From an uncultured Lachnospiraceae bacterium (lineage in GTDB: Bacteria > Bacillota > Clostridia > Lachnospirales > Lachnospiraceae): a stretch of DNA of 49,620 nucleotides. Position numbers and translations under genes: made by a program. The DNA lies in the NCBI GenBank assembly GCA_934338765.1, contig CAKRHL010000001.1:1-49620 (forward strand), in the 5' to 3' direction. This document shows, piece after piece, positions 26,625-35,564 of the stretch; position 1 is the first letter of the stretch; each line of letters starts with the position of its first letter. Below the pieces are notes generated by a model that did not search any database, was not told where the DNA came from, and worked only from the letters and a program-made list of their open reading frames with translations.

Positions 26625-26639
26625 TGACAAAATGTGTCA
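26625..26639. promoter_or_regulatory. Small dyad upstream of the AT-rich island
   Basis: TGACA-AAATG-TGTCA is a perfect 5-bp-arm inverted repeat followed by TATAAT-like sequence at 26651. It could be an operator of the island's first promoter. No good -35 is visible. Confidence 0.25.
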
Positions 26640-26742
26640 TATTATAAGTTTATAATAAAAATGTATAACATGAAATTTATAATAAGGATAAAGTACGAAG
26701 AGGAAGAAAAAAACAATAGATTGAAGGTGAGTGACAGAAAGG

Positions 26743-27654
26743 ATGAGTGATATGGAGACAATGACGAAGAAAGCATTAGTAAAAATGATGATGAATGGTG
26801 TAGCGAAAAAACTTCCGGCTGAAAAAAGTCAAATGATCATAGATCATATAGAAGAAAGTTTGGAAGGTGACTGTAGCATCCAAGAAGATAATGTTATTAT
26901 GAGTCTTATGAATGATGATATGAGACAGGGACTTAATGATTTTTGTGAATTAACTGGGATATCACAGGATGATCCTGCACTGGAATATGTTATGCAGGAG
27001 ATTCAAGTACCGATGAAGTTAGTTGCGAAGTCGGCTGAAATTTTATGCCAATATATTGACAAGCAATTTGGAATTATTGAACGAGAGGTTGTGAATGTTC
27101 AAAAACAGATTAGTACAATGCAAATGAGCGAGGTGCAAGGACAAATTAATAAAATGGAAAAATACAAGAAAAATGGAGATATATATGATCGGAATATACA
27201 AAGGGAATTAGATAGTAAATTTGAAGATGCTATAGTAAGATTGGAAGGAGATATGAAACTGGTTGTAGATGAATGCATCGTCTGTTTTCCAGAAGATATG
27301 AATATAAAAAATGCATTATATTATATGACTCATATTAGAAAAGCCAATACCCGTACAATGGATAGCAAAATAGAAATTTTAAAAAAGGAATTGGAAATTT
27401 ATTGTGGCGGAGTTTCTAAAATGCTTGAGTTGGCACAGTTATATTCGTGTGATTTTAATGGGGCTCAGGATTTTATAGAGCGAAAAAAAAGTTTTTTGGA
27501 GTCGGTGTTTAAGGTTGGAGGAAAAAATAGAATATATACGTATACAGAGGAGGAGTATTGGAAAAAAAAGCCGGAAGACTTATATAAAGTATTATGTTCT
27601 ATTGAACAAGTAATTAGTAATTCAAGTGTTAAATTATTAGAACAGAAACAATAG
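26743..27654 (+). CDS. Unknown helical protein, island gene 1
   Basis: No family recognised. About 303 residues, almost all predicted helical, with no signal peptide or membrane segment. The central part (IIEREVVNVQKQISTMQM and on to about residue 175) is a likely coiled coil. The codon and base use is clearly more AT-rich than the rpsF operon before it. The start is uncertain: GTG 26731 sits directly against AAGGTGA, so ATG 26743, or 26752, fits better. It heads a tight set of six co-directional genes (11 bp to the next). Confidence 0.65.
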   Translation: MSDMETMTKKALVKMMMNGVAKKLPAEKSQMIIDHIEESLEGDCSIQEDNVIMSLMNDDMRQGLNDFCELTGISQDDPALEYVMQEIQVPMKLVAKSAEILCQYIDKQFGIIEREVVNVQKQISTMQMSEVQGQINKMEKYKKNGDIYDRNIQRELDSKFEDAIVRLEGDMKLVVDECIVCFPEDMNIKNALYYMTHIRKANTRTMDSKIEILKKELEIYCGGVSKMLELAQLYSCDFNGAQDFIERKKSFLESVFKVGGKNRIYTYTEEEYWKKKPEDLYKVLCSIEQVISNSSVKLLEQKQ

Positions 27655-27665
27655 GAGGAAATAAA

Positions 27666-27869
27666 ATGAATAGAAAACAGATCAAGAATATTGAAAATGC
27701 AGGAAAAGGTGGTGCTGCTATAGCAGTTATCAGTACTATCGTAGGAGTGGTAAAGTTTGCAAGCAAAACACAGAAGGAACAAACGCAGGAAGCACTAAGA
27801 GAACATGAGAAAGAGATGTATGATAATGGAAGTATGTTGTATAAATGGACTCACAAACGTCCGAAATAA
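27666..27869 (+). CDS. Small single-pass membrane protein, island gene 2
   Basis: A 67-residue protein with one Gly/Ala/Val-rich hydrophobic segment (about 13-33, GKGGAAIAVISTIVGVVKF) followed by a charged helix and the end KWTHKRPK. AGGAGG lies 7 bp upstream of the ATG. It resembles small membrane proteins or peptide toxins in shape but matches no family I know. Probably cotranscribed with its neighbours. Confidence 0.6.
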   Translation: MNRKQIKNIENAGKGGAAIAVISTIVGVVKFASKTQKEQTQEALREHEKEMYDNGSMLYKWTHKRPK

Positions 27870-27895
27870 AATAAATTTTTTAGGGAGGAAACAGA

Positions 27896-28414
27896 ATGTC
27901 TGAATTGCTACAAGATAGTGAAAGAATACAGAAAAAGAGAGATATTGTAAAAAGTAGAATTTCTTCTTGTGCAAAAAACGCCATGGATGCGACGTATTTT
28001 TATGAAAATTTACCGGATAAGATTTTTTATAAAATAAGAAATATTTATGGATTTAGTGCAACCAAAGAAGAAGTGCTGGGAATGATTGATGATACATTAA
28101 CCCATAATGGAAAAACAGGTTTATTATTAACATTGAAAGGCATTTATTATAGAAGGATGATGGAGTCGGCCGGCTTTATTTCTTACAGTGATGCTGTAGA
28201 TAATCCTGATATTCTTAGAAGAAAGTTAGGAGATGATTTTAATATTTCGCACCTTAAAGAGTTGGTGAATGCAATTAAAGCAGTTGATCGGTATACGCCA
28301 GATGAATTGATATCGACAGCGAATGAAGCAATACAAAAATTAGACACGACAGTTCAAAAAGGCAGGGAGGTTCTTGAATTGTTCAAAAATACGGTGGAGA
28401 GCTGGAAAAAATGA
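27896..28414 (+). CDS. Unknown 172-aa protein with PH-like signature, island gene 3
   Basis: A soluble 172-residue protein. The stretch MIDDTLTHNGKTGLLLTL followed by KGIYYRR resembles the 'DDT...G.llT..GiY' pattern of bacterial PH-like domains found in many uncharacterised proteins. That resemblance comes from memory and is tentative. The C-terminal third is helical (about 120-170). Good AGGGAGGA ribosome site. Role unknown. Confidence 0.6.
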   Translation: MSELLQDSERIQKKRDIVKSRISSCAKNAMDATYFYENLPDKIFYKIRNIYGFSATKEEVLGMIDDTLTHNGKTGLLLTLKGIYYRRMMESAGFISYSDAVDNPDILRRKLGDDFNISHLKELVNAIKAVDRYTPDELISTANEAIQKLDTTVQKGREVLELFKNTVESWKK

Positions 28415-28456
28415 TTTAAAAACAGAATTTATATGTGAGGAAGGATGAAATAAAAT

Positions 28457-29074
28457 ATGCTTTACAGTAAGACCAGACAGCAATCTCAGTTTGATTTACA
28501 GGAGATGAGAGAGAAGGTGATGCTGCAGTTTCAGAAAAACCAATATGCTCTGGATCAGTTAACTCAAAGCTGTAAGAGTGTTGTGGATACATTTCGGCAG
28601 GTGGAAATATTTCAGGGGCATATTTCTGGAATACCTCAAGAGTATATTGCTGATGATTTTTTCAGTGTCAAAAAGCTGCAAGAGGATATGAATTTTTGTC
28701 AGCCTGAGAATATTCAGGAGCAAACGGAAGAAAAGGAAAATAAATATATAAAAAGAGTGTTGCTTACAATGTTTCCTACGATTGCAGTGCTTGGATCACC
28801 GGTAATTGCACAAAGAAATAAAAAAATAAGTATTGAAAATTGTAAGGAAATTATGCAGTTAAAAGAGAAGTATAATGAAATGCAGCAACAGGAAATTTTG
28901 ATAAAGAGCAAGACAAAAGAAATAAAAGCACTTCATCTCAAAGTATTTCAATATCTTAAAAAGCTGCAGGTAACAAAAATAAGCAATTACCAAGATTTTC
29001 AACCAGATCAGAAGAGTGATTTCAAAACCATGATGTTACATGTGAAAGCTTTAAGAAAGGAACTCGGGGAGTAA
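28457..29074 (+). CDS. Unknown coiled-coil membrane protein, island gene 4
   Basis: A 205-residue protein with two long helical, coiled-coil-prone regions (about 10-60 and 125-175) around one hydrophobic stretch (about 97-115, VLLTMFPTIAVLGSPVIA). It has no signal peptide. The next gene starts 7 bp after its stop. It is probably a membrane-tethered structural or sensor partner of the 445-residue protein that follows (inference). Confidence 0.6.
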   Translation: MLYSKTRQQSQFDLQEMREKVMLQFQKNQYALDQLTQSCKSVVDTFRQVEIFQGHISGIPQEYIADDFFSVKKLQEDMNFCQPENIQEQTEEKENKYIKRVLLTMFPTIAVLGSPVIAQRNKKISIENCKEIMQLKEKYNEMQQQEILIKSKTKEIKALHLKVFQYLKKLQVTKISNYQDFQPDQKSDFKTMMLHVKALRKELGE

Positions 29075-29081
29075 TGAAAAT

Positions 29082-30419
29082 ATGATCAATAAGATGGACA
29101 ATGATTATATGGTTGAACACTATAATCTTGATGAGGTGAATGCGGTTTGTGACAAATATGACTGTCTTGTTTCTGTAGGAATTGGCGTATGTGCCGGTCT
29201 GGTAGATATCTTTTTTGTGGGAACGCCAGAGTTTAGTAGATTAGGAACGGTATCCGATAAGGCAGTAGATGGGGTGATCATGAAGCTTGCCAAAGCAATG
29301 GGGTGGTCACCCGGGGAAGAAAAAACGCATAATATTGCATCAGCAATCGGATTCCTGGAGAGAAAATATCCGGTGAATTATGATCAATCACACTCTAGTC
29401 AAACTGGTTATCGGGCAGAGTTGACTCCCAAAAATCACCATTTGAAATCACTTGCACATTTACCGGACATTGTAGGGTTAATATTTTCCATATTAAATCA
29501 ATTTACTAATACATCCAGTTTTGTTAGCAATGGAAAAATTATTACAATTCAAAACGATGGAACATCATTCACGCTTCAGGGAAACAATTTTATTTCGAAA
29601 TTATATTGTGGTTGTTGTAATTGGCTGGGACATTTGTTGTCGGATGTTGCGGGAAGCTCGGGAAACCGTGGAGCTGGCGGTCGTGGTATGGGGATTCCGG
29701 TGCCATTTATGGAATTGTTTCAGTTATGCGATTTTGGAAAACTAAGCGGAAAGACTGGGGAAATGGAAACACTTTCCAAAGTGATGGAAGAGGTTTTTGT
29801 AAACGGATACGACGCGAGGTTTGCGGTTACCATGTCAATTCCTGTAGTGCTTCAGACATTATTAACAAAAATCTTTTGGGTCATTAAAAGGAGATTTTAC
29901 AAAAAGAATGACTGGAGATGTTGTATTCCCGATAATTCTCATGGTGATTTGAGAGTGATGATACTGGTAGGAAATGCAGCTTTATGTCTTGTAGATGGAT
30001 CGGATGCGATAATTAGGTCGGGAGGAAACGCTTTTTTATGCATTATGAGACTAAATATTGTTGCATGGTATAAATTAATTGTTTTAGCAATAGCGGAAAT
30101 AAGGATCCGGTATGGTTCTGAGATTGCCGGGAAAATAATGAATGCATGTAGACGATGGATGGGTGAAGATCTTATAGAATATTACAAACATATAGATCAA
30201 AAAGATATACAATTGAAAAAAGCATTTGATAATTTTCTACAGAGTCAAGAAAGGGCGTACTCTGCTTTTGTAAATAAATTGGACGAGCATTCTTTTTTAG
30301 AAGCGGGGAACAAAAATGTCGAAAAGTCGGCAGAAGAGGTTGCTAGATTGGTTGGTGTATCACAGAGTGAAATTGACGAATTGAATGATTTGGATACATA
30401 TTTTCAAAATCGTAATTAG
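29082..30419 (+). CDS. Unknown multi-pass membrane protein, island gene 5
   Basis: A 445-residue protein with several hydrophobic segments (about 27-50, 130-150, 180-200, 245-270, 290-315, 320-345) and a helical soluble C-terminal third. Conserved-looking motifs are NHHLKSLAHLPDIVGLI and WLGHLLSDVAGSSG followed by a Gly/Arg loop GNRGAGGRGMGIPVPFM. Paired HxxxD/HxxxxD motifs at membrane faces recall membrane-bound metal hydrolases (DUF457- or PAP2-like), but the match is not firm. GGGGAG lies 9 bp before ATG 29082. The function is unknown; phage defence or envelope stress are guesses from context. Confidence 0.65.
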   Translation: MINKMDNDYMVEHYNLDEVNAVCDKYDCLVSVGIGVCAGLVDIFFVGTPEFSRLGTVSDKAVDGVIMKLAKAMGWSPGEEKTHNIASAIGFLERKYPVNYDQSHSSQTGYRAELTPKNHHLKSLAHLPDIVGLIFSILNQFTNTSSFVSNGKIITIQNDGTSFTLQGNNFISKLYCGCCNWLGHLLSDVAGSSGNRGAGGRGMGIPVPFMELFQLCDFGKLSGKTGEMETLSKVMEEVFVNGYDARFAVTMSIPVVLQTLLTKIFWVIKRRFYKKNDWRCCIPDNSHGDLRVMILVGNAALCLVDGSDAIIRSGGNAFLCIMRLNIVAWYKLIVLAIAEIRIRYGSEIAGKIMNACRRWMGEDLIEYYKHIDQKDIQLKKAFDNFLQSQERAYSAFVNKLDEHSFLEAGNKNVEKSAEEVARLVGVSQSEIDELNDLDTYFQNRN

Positions 30420-30434
30420 AGGAGATGAGGTTTT

Positions 30435-30593
30435 ATGAAAAGTAAAAAAAGAGTGAGAATTAAAAGATGGAAAAAGAAATGGAAAAGAAGAATAAAAGTA
30501 TGCAGGCTTCTAAAAAAATTAATGAAAAAAATGATGCCGATAATACTGCTTATCATTATGACAGTATACAGTGAAAAAATGAGAAAAAAGTAG
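30435..30593 (+). CDS. Very basic 52-aa micro-protein, island gene 6
   Basis: ATG 30435 follows GAGGAGATGAGG and lies 15 bp after the previous stop. The product starts MKSKKRVRIKRWKKKWKRR, is extremely rich in Lys and Arg, and ends with a short hydrophobic segment MMPIILLIIMTVY. This cationic-plus-hydrophobic build resembles membrane-active peptides or type I toxin-like proteins. Expression is unproven; the strong ribosome site and operon position support it. Confidence 0.5.
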   Translation: MKSKKRVRIKRWKKKWKRRIKVCRLLKKLMKKMMPIILLIIMTVYSEKMRKK

Positions 30594-30624
30594 TTTGATT
30601 TATACGTTTTATGTAAACAAAATG

Positions 30625-30671
30625 GAGGGAATGACCATATCAGACTTGGATAGTCATTCCCTCTGCTTTTT
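30625..30671 (+). terminator. Terminator of the AT-rich island
   Basis: GAGGGAATGAC pairs perfectly with GTCATTCCCTC (11 bp, 17-nt loop), followed by TGCTTTTT. Right boundary of the island. Confidence 0.85.
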
Positions 30672-30714
30672 GATTGTAAGAAAAATGAATATTTGCATTC
30701 ATGAAGTCTTTTGC

Positions 30715-30743
30715 TTGAAAAAGCTGCCGCTTTGTGCTATTCT
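30715..30743 (+). promoter_or_regulatory. Promoter of the pantothenate/CoA operon
   Basis: TTGAAA and TATTCT are separated by exactly 17 bp, ending about 140 bp before panG. Confidence 0.55.
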
Positions 30744-30885
30744 GTCTGAATGAGCGGTATTCGGAGAGAAACTGCATCAGAGAGCACGGCTGGACCGTGC
30801 TGATATATGATATGACAGACGATAGTGGAAATGATTTCAATGAGACTGGGAGCAGATGCATCCCATTACCACAGGGAGGTTTCCT

Positions 30886-31740
30886 ATGAGGATCGGAATA
30901 ATAGGAGCTGGAAAGGTCGGAACGACATTAGGGAAATACCTGTCCATTCACGGAGTGGATGTCACCGGATTTTACAGCCGTACGCAGGAAAGCGCTGACG
31001 AAGCAGCGACTTTTGCGGAGACAGGAACATATTCTACTCTTCACGAGCTGGTGGAGGAGAGTGATGTTATTTTTATCACGACGCCGGATGGTGTGATTTC
31101 TCAGGTATGGGAGGAGCTTTTGCAGCAGGACATTTCAAATCGTATTATCTGTCATTTTAGTGGTTCATTATCATCTCATGTATTTTCTAGTCGAGAAGAG
31201 GCAGGAGCCTCGGGTATCTCGATGCATCCGATGTACGCGTTCAGCGACAAATTCCATTCATACGAACAATTTCATACAGCGTATCTGACACTGGAGGGTG
31301 ATCCGGAGGCAATTGCAGTCATGAAACCCATGTGGGAAGAGCTTGGTCATCATGTGCTGACCTTAAAAGCACGGGATAAGATCAAATATCATGCGGCAGC
31401 AGCCATGGCGAGCAATGAAATGCTTGGTCTCATGCAGGCAAGTCTTGATATTTTGTCAGAATGTGGCTTCTCCGAAGAGGATTCCATGGCACTTCTGACA
31501 CCGCTGGTACAGGGGAATATTGCATCTATGCTGGAGAACGGCTGCGTGAATGCACTGACGGGACCGGTGGAACGAGGGGATGCCCAGACAGTCCGGAAGC
31601 ATCTGCAGGCACTGGAGGGCAGTGAGGCCGGAAGGATCTATCAGAGCCTTGGCAGTACCATGGTAAAGCTTGCAAAGCGGCGAAATCCGGACAGGGACTA
31701 TACACTGATCCGGGAGCTGTTTGAGGGGGCTGCGGATTAA
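30886..31740 (+). CDS. panG: Rossmann/DUF2520 reductase, probable ketopantoate reductase PanG
   Basis: A 284-residue NAD(P)-dependent oxidoreductase. The N-terminal Rossmann fold begins MRIGIIGAGKVGTTLGKYL (GxGxxG), followed by FITTPDGVI. The C-terminal DUF2520 helical domain has KYHAAAAMASNEM and LTPLVQGNI. DUF2520 proteins next to panB/panC are known as the alternative ketopantoate reductase PanG, which reduces ketopantoate to pantoate when PanE is absent. The position directly before panB, and the lack of panE in this operon, support that role. ATG 30886 is chosen for the GGGAGG just upstream; the 10 extra in-frame residues are not Rossmann-like. Confidence 0.82.
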   Translation: MRIGIIGAGKVGTTLGKYLSIHGVDVTGFYSRTQESADEAATFAETGTYSTLHELVEESDVIFITTPDGVISQVWEELLQQDISNRIICHFSGSLSSHVFSSREEAGASGISMHPMYAFSDKFHSYEQFHTAYLTLEGDPEAIAVMKPMWEELGHHVLTLKARDKIKYHAAAAMASNEMLGLMQASLDILSECGFSEEDSMALLTPLVQGNIASMLENGCVNALTGPVERGDAQTVRKHLQALEGSEAGRIYQSLGSTMVKLAKRRNPDRDYTLIRELFEGAAD

Positions 31741-31823
31741 AAGATATCGCAGGTCGAAAGAGATCTGTCTGGAATGGCTGCGGATTAAAAGCGTCTGCAG
31801 ATGGGAAGAGATCTGTCCGTAAA
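31728..31823 (+). repeat. Imperfect 48-bp tandem repeat at the end of panG
   Basis: GGCTGCGGATTAAAAG, including the panG stop codon, recurs 48 bp downstream. In both copies it is followed by a similar stretch ending in AGAGATCTGTC. This is a short local duplication in the panG-panB spacer. Confidence 0.75.
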
Positions 31824-31926
31824 ATGGAACAGAACAGAAATCGTTACTGATTACATGCAGGTGTAACGGTGACAGGAAATGCGACTATCGAAAGGATAGC
31901 GGATATTCAGAAAGGCTGGTAATCAA

Positions 31927-32754
31927 ATGAAAAACACAGTACAAACATGGAGACAGGCAAAACAGGATGGCGTAAAGATCGCAATGCTCACGGCATACGA
32001 TTACTCTACGGCAAAGCTGGAGGACGAGGCAGGAATTAACGGAATTCTGGTAGGAGATTCTCTTGGAAATGTGATCCTTGGATATGAGGATACACTTTCC
32101 GTAACCATGGAGGATATGATCCACCATGGAGCGGCCGTTTCCCGTGGAGCCAAAAACGCCCTTGTGATGATCGATATGCCATTTATGTCATATCAGACAT
32201 CTGTTTATGATGCGGTTGTCAATGCAGGACGCCTGATGAAGGAAGGCCGTGGCAATGCAGTAAAGCTGGAGGGAGGCAAGGAAGTCTGTCCACAGATCAA
32301 AGCTATCGTGGACGCAGGAATCCCGGTATGTGCCCATCTGGGACTGACCCCACAGCATGTCAATGCATTTGGCGGCAATAAGGTACAGGGAAAGAGCTCA
32401 GAGGCTGCCCAGAGTATTATTGATGCTGCACTTGCCGTACAGGAAGCGGGAGCTTTTGCGGTTGTTCTGGAATGTATTCCTGCAAAGCTCGCACAGATCA
32501 TCACAGACAAGCTGGAAATTCCAACGATCGGTATCGGTGCCGGTGTGGGCTGCGATGGACAGATCCTTGTATATCAGGATATGCTTGGAATGTTCTCGGA
32601 TTATTCTCCAAAGTTTGTAAAAAGGTTTGCTGAGGTCGGAGAGGTCATGAAGGAAGGCTTTGCCAAGTACATAAAGGAAGTACAGGAAAGCACTTATCCG
32701 GCTGAGGAACACACTTTTAAGATAGATGATGACGTATTGGATAAGCTGTATTGA
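31927..32754 (+). CDS. panB: 3-methyl-2-oxobutanoate hydroxymethyltransferase
   Basis: Ketopantoate hydroxymethyltransferase, the first committed step of pantothenate synthesis: it adds a hydroxymethyl group from 5,10-methylene-THF to 3-methyl-2-oxobutanoate. 275 residues, the normal length. Typical segments are [38 protein letters not shown] (metal/substrate Asp), [10 protein letters not shown] and [11 protein letters not shown] (catalytic Glu). The start is supported by the normal family N-terminus and by GAAAGG upstream. It is followed by panC. Confidence 0.97.
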   Translation: MKNTVQTWRQAKQDGVKIAMLTAYDYSTAKLEDEAGINGILVGDSLGNVILGYEDTLSVTMEDMIHHGAAVSRGAKNALVMIDMPFMSYQTSVYDAVVNAGRLMKEGRGNAVKLEGGKEVCPQIKAIVDAGIPVCAHLGLTPQHVNAFGGNKVQGKSSEAAQSIIDAALAVQEAGAFAVVLECIPAKLAQIITDKLEIPTIGIGAGVGCDGQILVYQDMLGMFSDYSPKFVKRFAEVGEVMKEGFAKYIKEVQESTYPAEEHTFKIDDDVLDKLY

Positions 32755-32860
32755 TCAAATGATGTACAGTATATAGGACAGTCCGGAATACCGGACAGAA
32801 GATCAGATATTTCGTAAAATTCAGTCGATGATATGACAGCGTGAAAGGAAGTAAGACAAA

Positions 32861-33700
32861 ATGAAAATTGTAAATACAGTAGCAGAGGTAAGAGAACAGG
32901 TAAAAGAATGGAGAAAACAGGGTCTGACCGTAGGATTGGTGCCAACCATGGGATATCTCCATGAGGGTCACAAAAGTCTGATCGACCGTGCCGTAGCAGA
33001 CAATGACTGCGTGGTTGTCAGTGTATTTGTAAATCCAATGCAGTTTGGACCAAGCGAGGATCTGGAAAGCTATCCAAGAGATATGGACAGGGATGCCGCC
33101 CTCTGTGAGGACGCAGGAGCAAGCCTGATCTTCCATCCGGAGCCATCGGAAATGTATCATGATGATTTCTCAAGCTTTGTGGATATGAGTACGCTGACTG
33201 GCGGTCTTTGTGGAAAGACAAGACCGATTCATTTCCGTGGAGTTTGTACCGTTGTTTCCAAGCTTTTTAATATCGTGACACCGGACAGAGCATATTTCGG
33301 ACAGAAGGATGCCCAGCAGCTGGCGGTGATCCGTCATATGGTATCCGATCTCAACTTTGGCATCGAGATCGTGGGCTGCCCGATCATCCGCGAGGAGGAC
33401 GGTCTGGCCAAAAGTTCCAGAAATACGTATCTTAGCCCGGAGGAGAGAAAAGCGGCTCTCGTATTATCACGCTCCTTGAAGCTTGGTAAAAAGCTGATCG
33501 AAGACGGCGAGAAGGACGCCAAGAAAGTGATCGCAGCCATTCGTGCAGAGATTGAAAAGGAGCCTCTGGCAAAGATTGATTATGTGGAGATCGTAGACTG
33601 GAATACTCTGGAACCGGTAGAGAGCACGGAGGGAGAAATCCTGACGGCAATGGCGGTTTATATCGGCAAAACAAGACTGATCGATAACTTTATTAAGTAA
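32861..33700 (+). CDS. panC: Pantothenate synthetase
   Basis: Pantoate--beta-alanine ligase, 279 residues, which joins pantoate and beta-alanine using ATP. It has the nucleotidyltransferase motif [14 protein letters not shown] with HEGH at 34-37, [34 protein letters not shown] and the KMSKS-equivalent [11 protein letters not shown]. Ribosome site GAAAGGAAG. panD follows 19 bp later, which supplies the beta-alanine substrate. Confidence 0.98.
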   Translation: MKIVNTVAEVREQVKEWRKQGLTVGLVPTMGYLHEGHKSLIDRAVADNDCVVVSVFVNPMQFGPSEDLESYPRDMDRDAALCEDAGASLIFHPEPSEMYHDDFSSFVDMSTLTGGLCGKTRPIHFRGVCTVVSKLFNIVTPDRAYFGQKDAQQLAVIRHMVSDLNFGIEIVGCPIIREEDGLAKSSRNTYLSPEERKAALVLSRSLKLGKKLIEDGEKDAKKVIAAIRAEIEKEPLAKIDYVEIVDWNTLEPVESTEGEILTAMAVYIGKTRLIDNFIK

Positions 33701-33719
33701 TAAAAGGAGATTGAACAAT

Positions 33720-34103
33720 ATGCAGATTACAATGTTAAAGGGCAAGATCCATCGTGCCGTTGTACAGCAGGCGGAGCTCAATTATGTGGGAAGTATTACT
33801 GTAGATCCGGAGTTGATGGAGCAGGCGGGAATTTTGGAATATGAACTGGTTCAGATCGTGGATGTGGAAAACGGCAATCGTTTCGAGACATATACTATCG
33901 CCGGAGAACCGGGGAGTGGCATGATCTGTCTGAACGGAGCAGCGGCAAGACAGGCGCAGGTAGGAGATCATGTGATCATTATGTGCTACTGCCAGATGAC
34001 GCCGGAGGAGGCAAAGGATCACAAGCCGAAGGTAGTTTTTGTGGATGAAGAAAATCACATCAGCCGTGTGACAAATTATGAAAAGCACGGACAGTTATCG
34101 TAA
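33720..34103 (+). CDS. panD: Aspartate 1-decarboxylase
   Basis: A pyruvoyl-dependent aspartate alpha-decarboxylase of 127 residues that makes beta-alanine for PanC. It begins [15 protein letters not shown] and keeps the self-cleavage site Gly24-Ser25 ([13 protein letters not shown]), where Ser25 becomes the pyruvoyl group. It also has [12 protein letters not shown] and the family C-terminus. ATG 33720 is 10 bp after AGGAG; an in-frame TTG at 33711 is too close to that site. Confidence 0.97.
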   Translation: MQITMLKGKIHRAVVQQAELNYVGSITVDPELMEQAGILEYELVQIVDVENGNRFETYTIAGEPGSGMICLNGAAARQAQVGDHVIIMCYCQMTPEEAKDHKPKVVFVDEENHISRVTNYEKHGQLS

Positions 34104-34143
34104 GGCTGAAAAGATCTGATCGAGGTGTCGTATTTATATCACA

Positions 34144-34173
34144 ATAAGCTGTCCTAAAAACAGGACAGCTTAT
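34144..34173. promoter_or_regulatory. Perfect 12-bp hairpin between panD and coaBC
   Basis: ATAAGCTGTCCT and AGGACAGCTTAT form a perfect 12-bp stem with a 6-nt loop, ending 5 bp before the coaBC ribosome site. There is no T-run on either strand, so it is not a standard terminator. It may be an RNA-processing or stability element, or an operator. Confidence 0.6.
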
Positions 34174-34192
34174 ACAGCAAGGAGAAATGGAC

Positions 34193-35389
34193 ATGTTAAA
34201 GGGAAAAACAATCGTACTGGGTGTGACAGGCAGTATTGCCGCTTATAAAATTGCAAATCTCGCAAGTATGCTGGTAAAGCTTCATGCAGATGTGCAGGTG
34301 CTTATGACACAGAATGCCACCAATTTTATTCATCCAACGACATTTGAGACGCTGACAAGCCACAAGTGTCTGATCGATACATTTGACCGCAATTTTCAGT
34401 ACAGTGTAGAGCATGTAGCTCTGGCAAAGCAGGCGGATGTGGTACTGATCGCACCGGCTTCTGCCAATGTGATCGGCAAGCTTGCCAATGGTATTGCAGA
34501 TGATATGCTGACTACAACGGTTATGGCATGCCGCTGCAAAAAGATCATTTCTCCGGCGATGAATACGGCTATGTATGAGAACCCCATCGTCCAGGACAAT
34601 CTTAAAAAATTAAAACATTACGGTATGGAGATCATCGAACCGGCAGTGGGATTACTGGCATGCCACGACGTCGGAGCCGGAAAGCTGCCGTCCGAGGATA
34701 TCCTGTTACAGTATATTTTGAGAGAGGCCGCCTGCGAGAAGACCATGGCAGGTAAGCGGGTTCTTGTAACAGCAGGTCCCACTGTGGAAGCGATCGATCC
34801 GGTTCGCTATATCACCAATCATTCCACCGGAAAGATGGGATATGCCATCGCGCGGGAGGCAATGCTTCGGGGTGCACAGGTAACACTGGTGACCGGCCCT
34901 GTTGCGATCGATCCGCCGATGTTTGTGGATGTGGTATCGGTGACAAGTGCGGCAGATATGTTCGACGCCGTGACCGGCCGGGCCCCGGAGCAGGATATCA
35001 TTATCAAGGCGGCTGCGGTTGCGGATTACACACCTGTCACCACAGCAACCGAAAAGATCAAAAAGAAGGATGGGGATAACGCCATTGCACTGACCCGTAC
35101 CAAGGATATCCTCGGATGGCTGGGAGAGCACCGCAGAGAGGGACAGTTCCTTTGTGGCTTTTCTATGGAAACGCAGAATATGTTGGAAAACTCCCGTCAG
35201 AAGCTGATGAAAAAGAATGTGGATATGATCGTTGCCAATAATCTCAAGGTGCAGGGCGCCGGATTTGGCGGTGATACTAACGTGGTGACACTGATCACAG
35301 CAGACGGTGCAACAGAGCTGCCACTGCAGTCCAAAGAGGAAGTGGCAGGAAAGCTCTTAGAAGAGATTATGGGGAAAATGCAGGGGTGA
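34193..35389 (+). CDS. coaBC: Bifunctional phosphopantothenoylcysteine decarboxylase / phosphopantothenate-cysteine ligase
   Basis: The fused CoaBC enzyme of coenzyme A synthesis, 398 residues. The N-terminal CoaC flavoprotein half has VTGSIAAYKIANL, the active-site His in YSVEHVALAKQAD, IAPASANVIGKLANG and PAMNTAMYENP. The C-terminal CoaB half has TAGPTVEAIDPVRYITNHS, GKMGYAIAREA, KAAAVADYTP and KIKKKDG. ATG 34193 is chosen because it lies 8 bp after AAGGAG, while ATG 34187 lies 2 bp after it. Last gene of the panG-B-C-D-coaBC run, which takes ketopantoate to 4'-phosphopantetheine apart from the pantothenate kinase step. Confidence 0.97.
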   Translation: MLKGKTIVLGVTGSIAAYKIANLASMLVKLHADVQVLMTQNATNFIHPTTFETLTSHKCLIDTFDRNFQYSVEHVALAKQADVVLIAPASANVIGKLANGIADDMLTTTVMACRCKKIISPAMNTAMYENPIVQDNLKKLKHYGMEIIEPAVGLLACHDVGAGKLPSEDILLQYILREAACEKTMAGKRVLVTAGPTVEAIDPVRYITNHSTGKMGYAIAREAMLRGAQVTLVTGPVAIDPPMFVDVVSVTSAADMFDAVTGRAPEQDIIIKAAAVADYTPVTTATEKIKKKDGDNAIALTRTKDILGWLGEHRREGQFLCGFSMETQNMLENSRQKLMKKNVDMIVANNLKVQGAGFGGDTNVVTLITADGATELPLQSKEEVAGKLLEEIMGKMQG

Positions 35390-35500
35390 CAAAATGCCTC
35401 CCAAGAGGGCAGGCTAGGAGTTTTTCGAAACTATGTCATGCGCAGAAAATTTGCGCTGATAAATGATGTTTTGTAAATATGGAAGAATGTTATCATAATG

Positions 35501-35528
35501 GAACAGACTGGAATCAGTCTGTTCTTTT
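35501..35528 (+). terminator. Terminator after coaBC
   Basis: A perfect 10-bp stem GAACAGACTG / CAGTCTGTTC with a GAAT loop, followed by TTTT. Confidence 0.8.
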
Positions 35529-35564
35529 CATGTATAGAAAAAGTTTTTTCGTGAGGTGAATATA

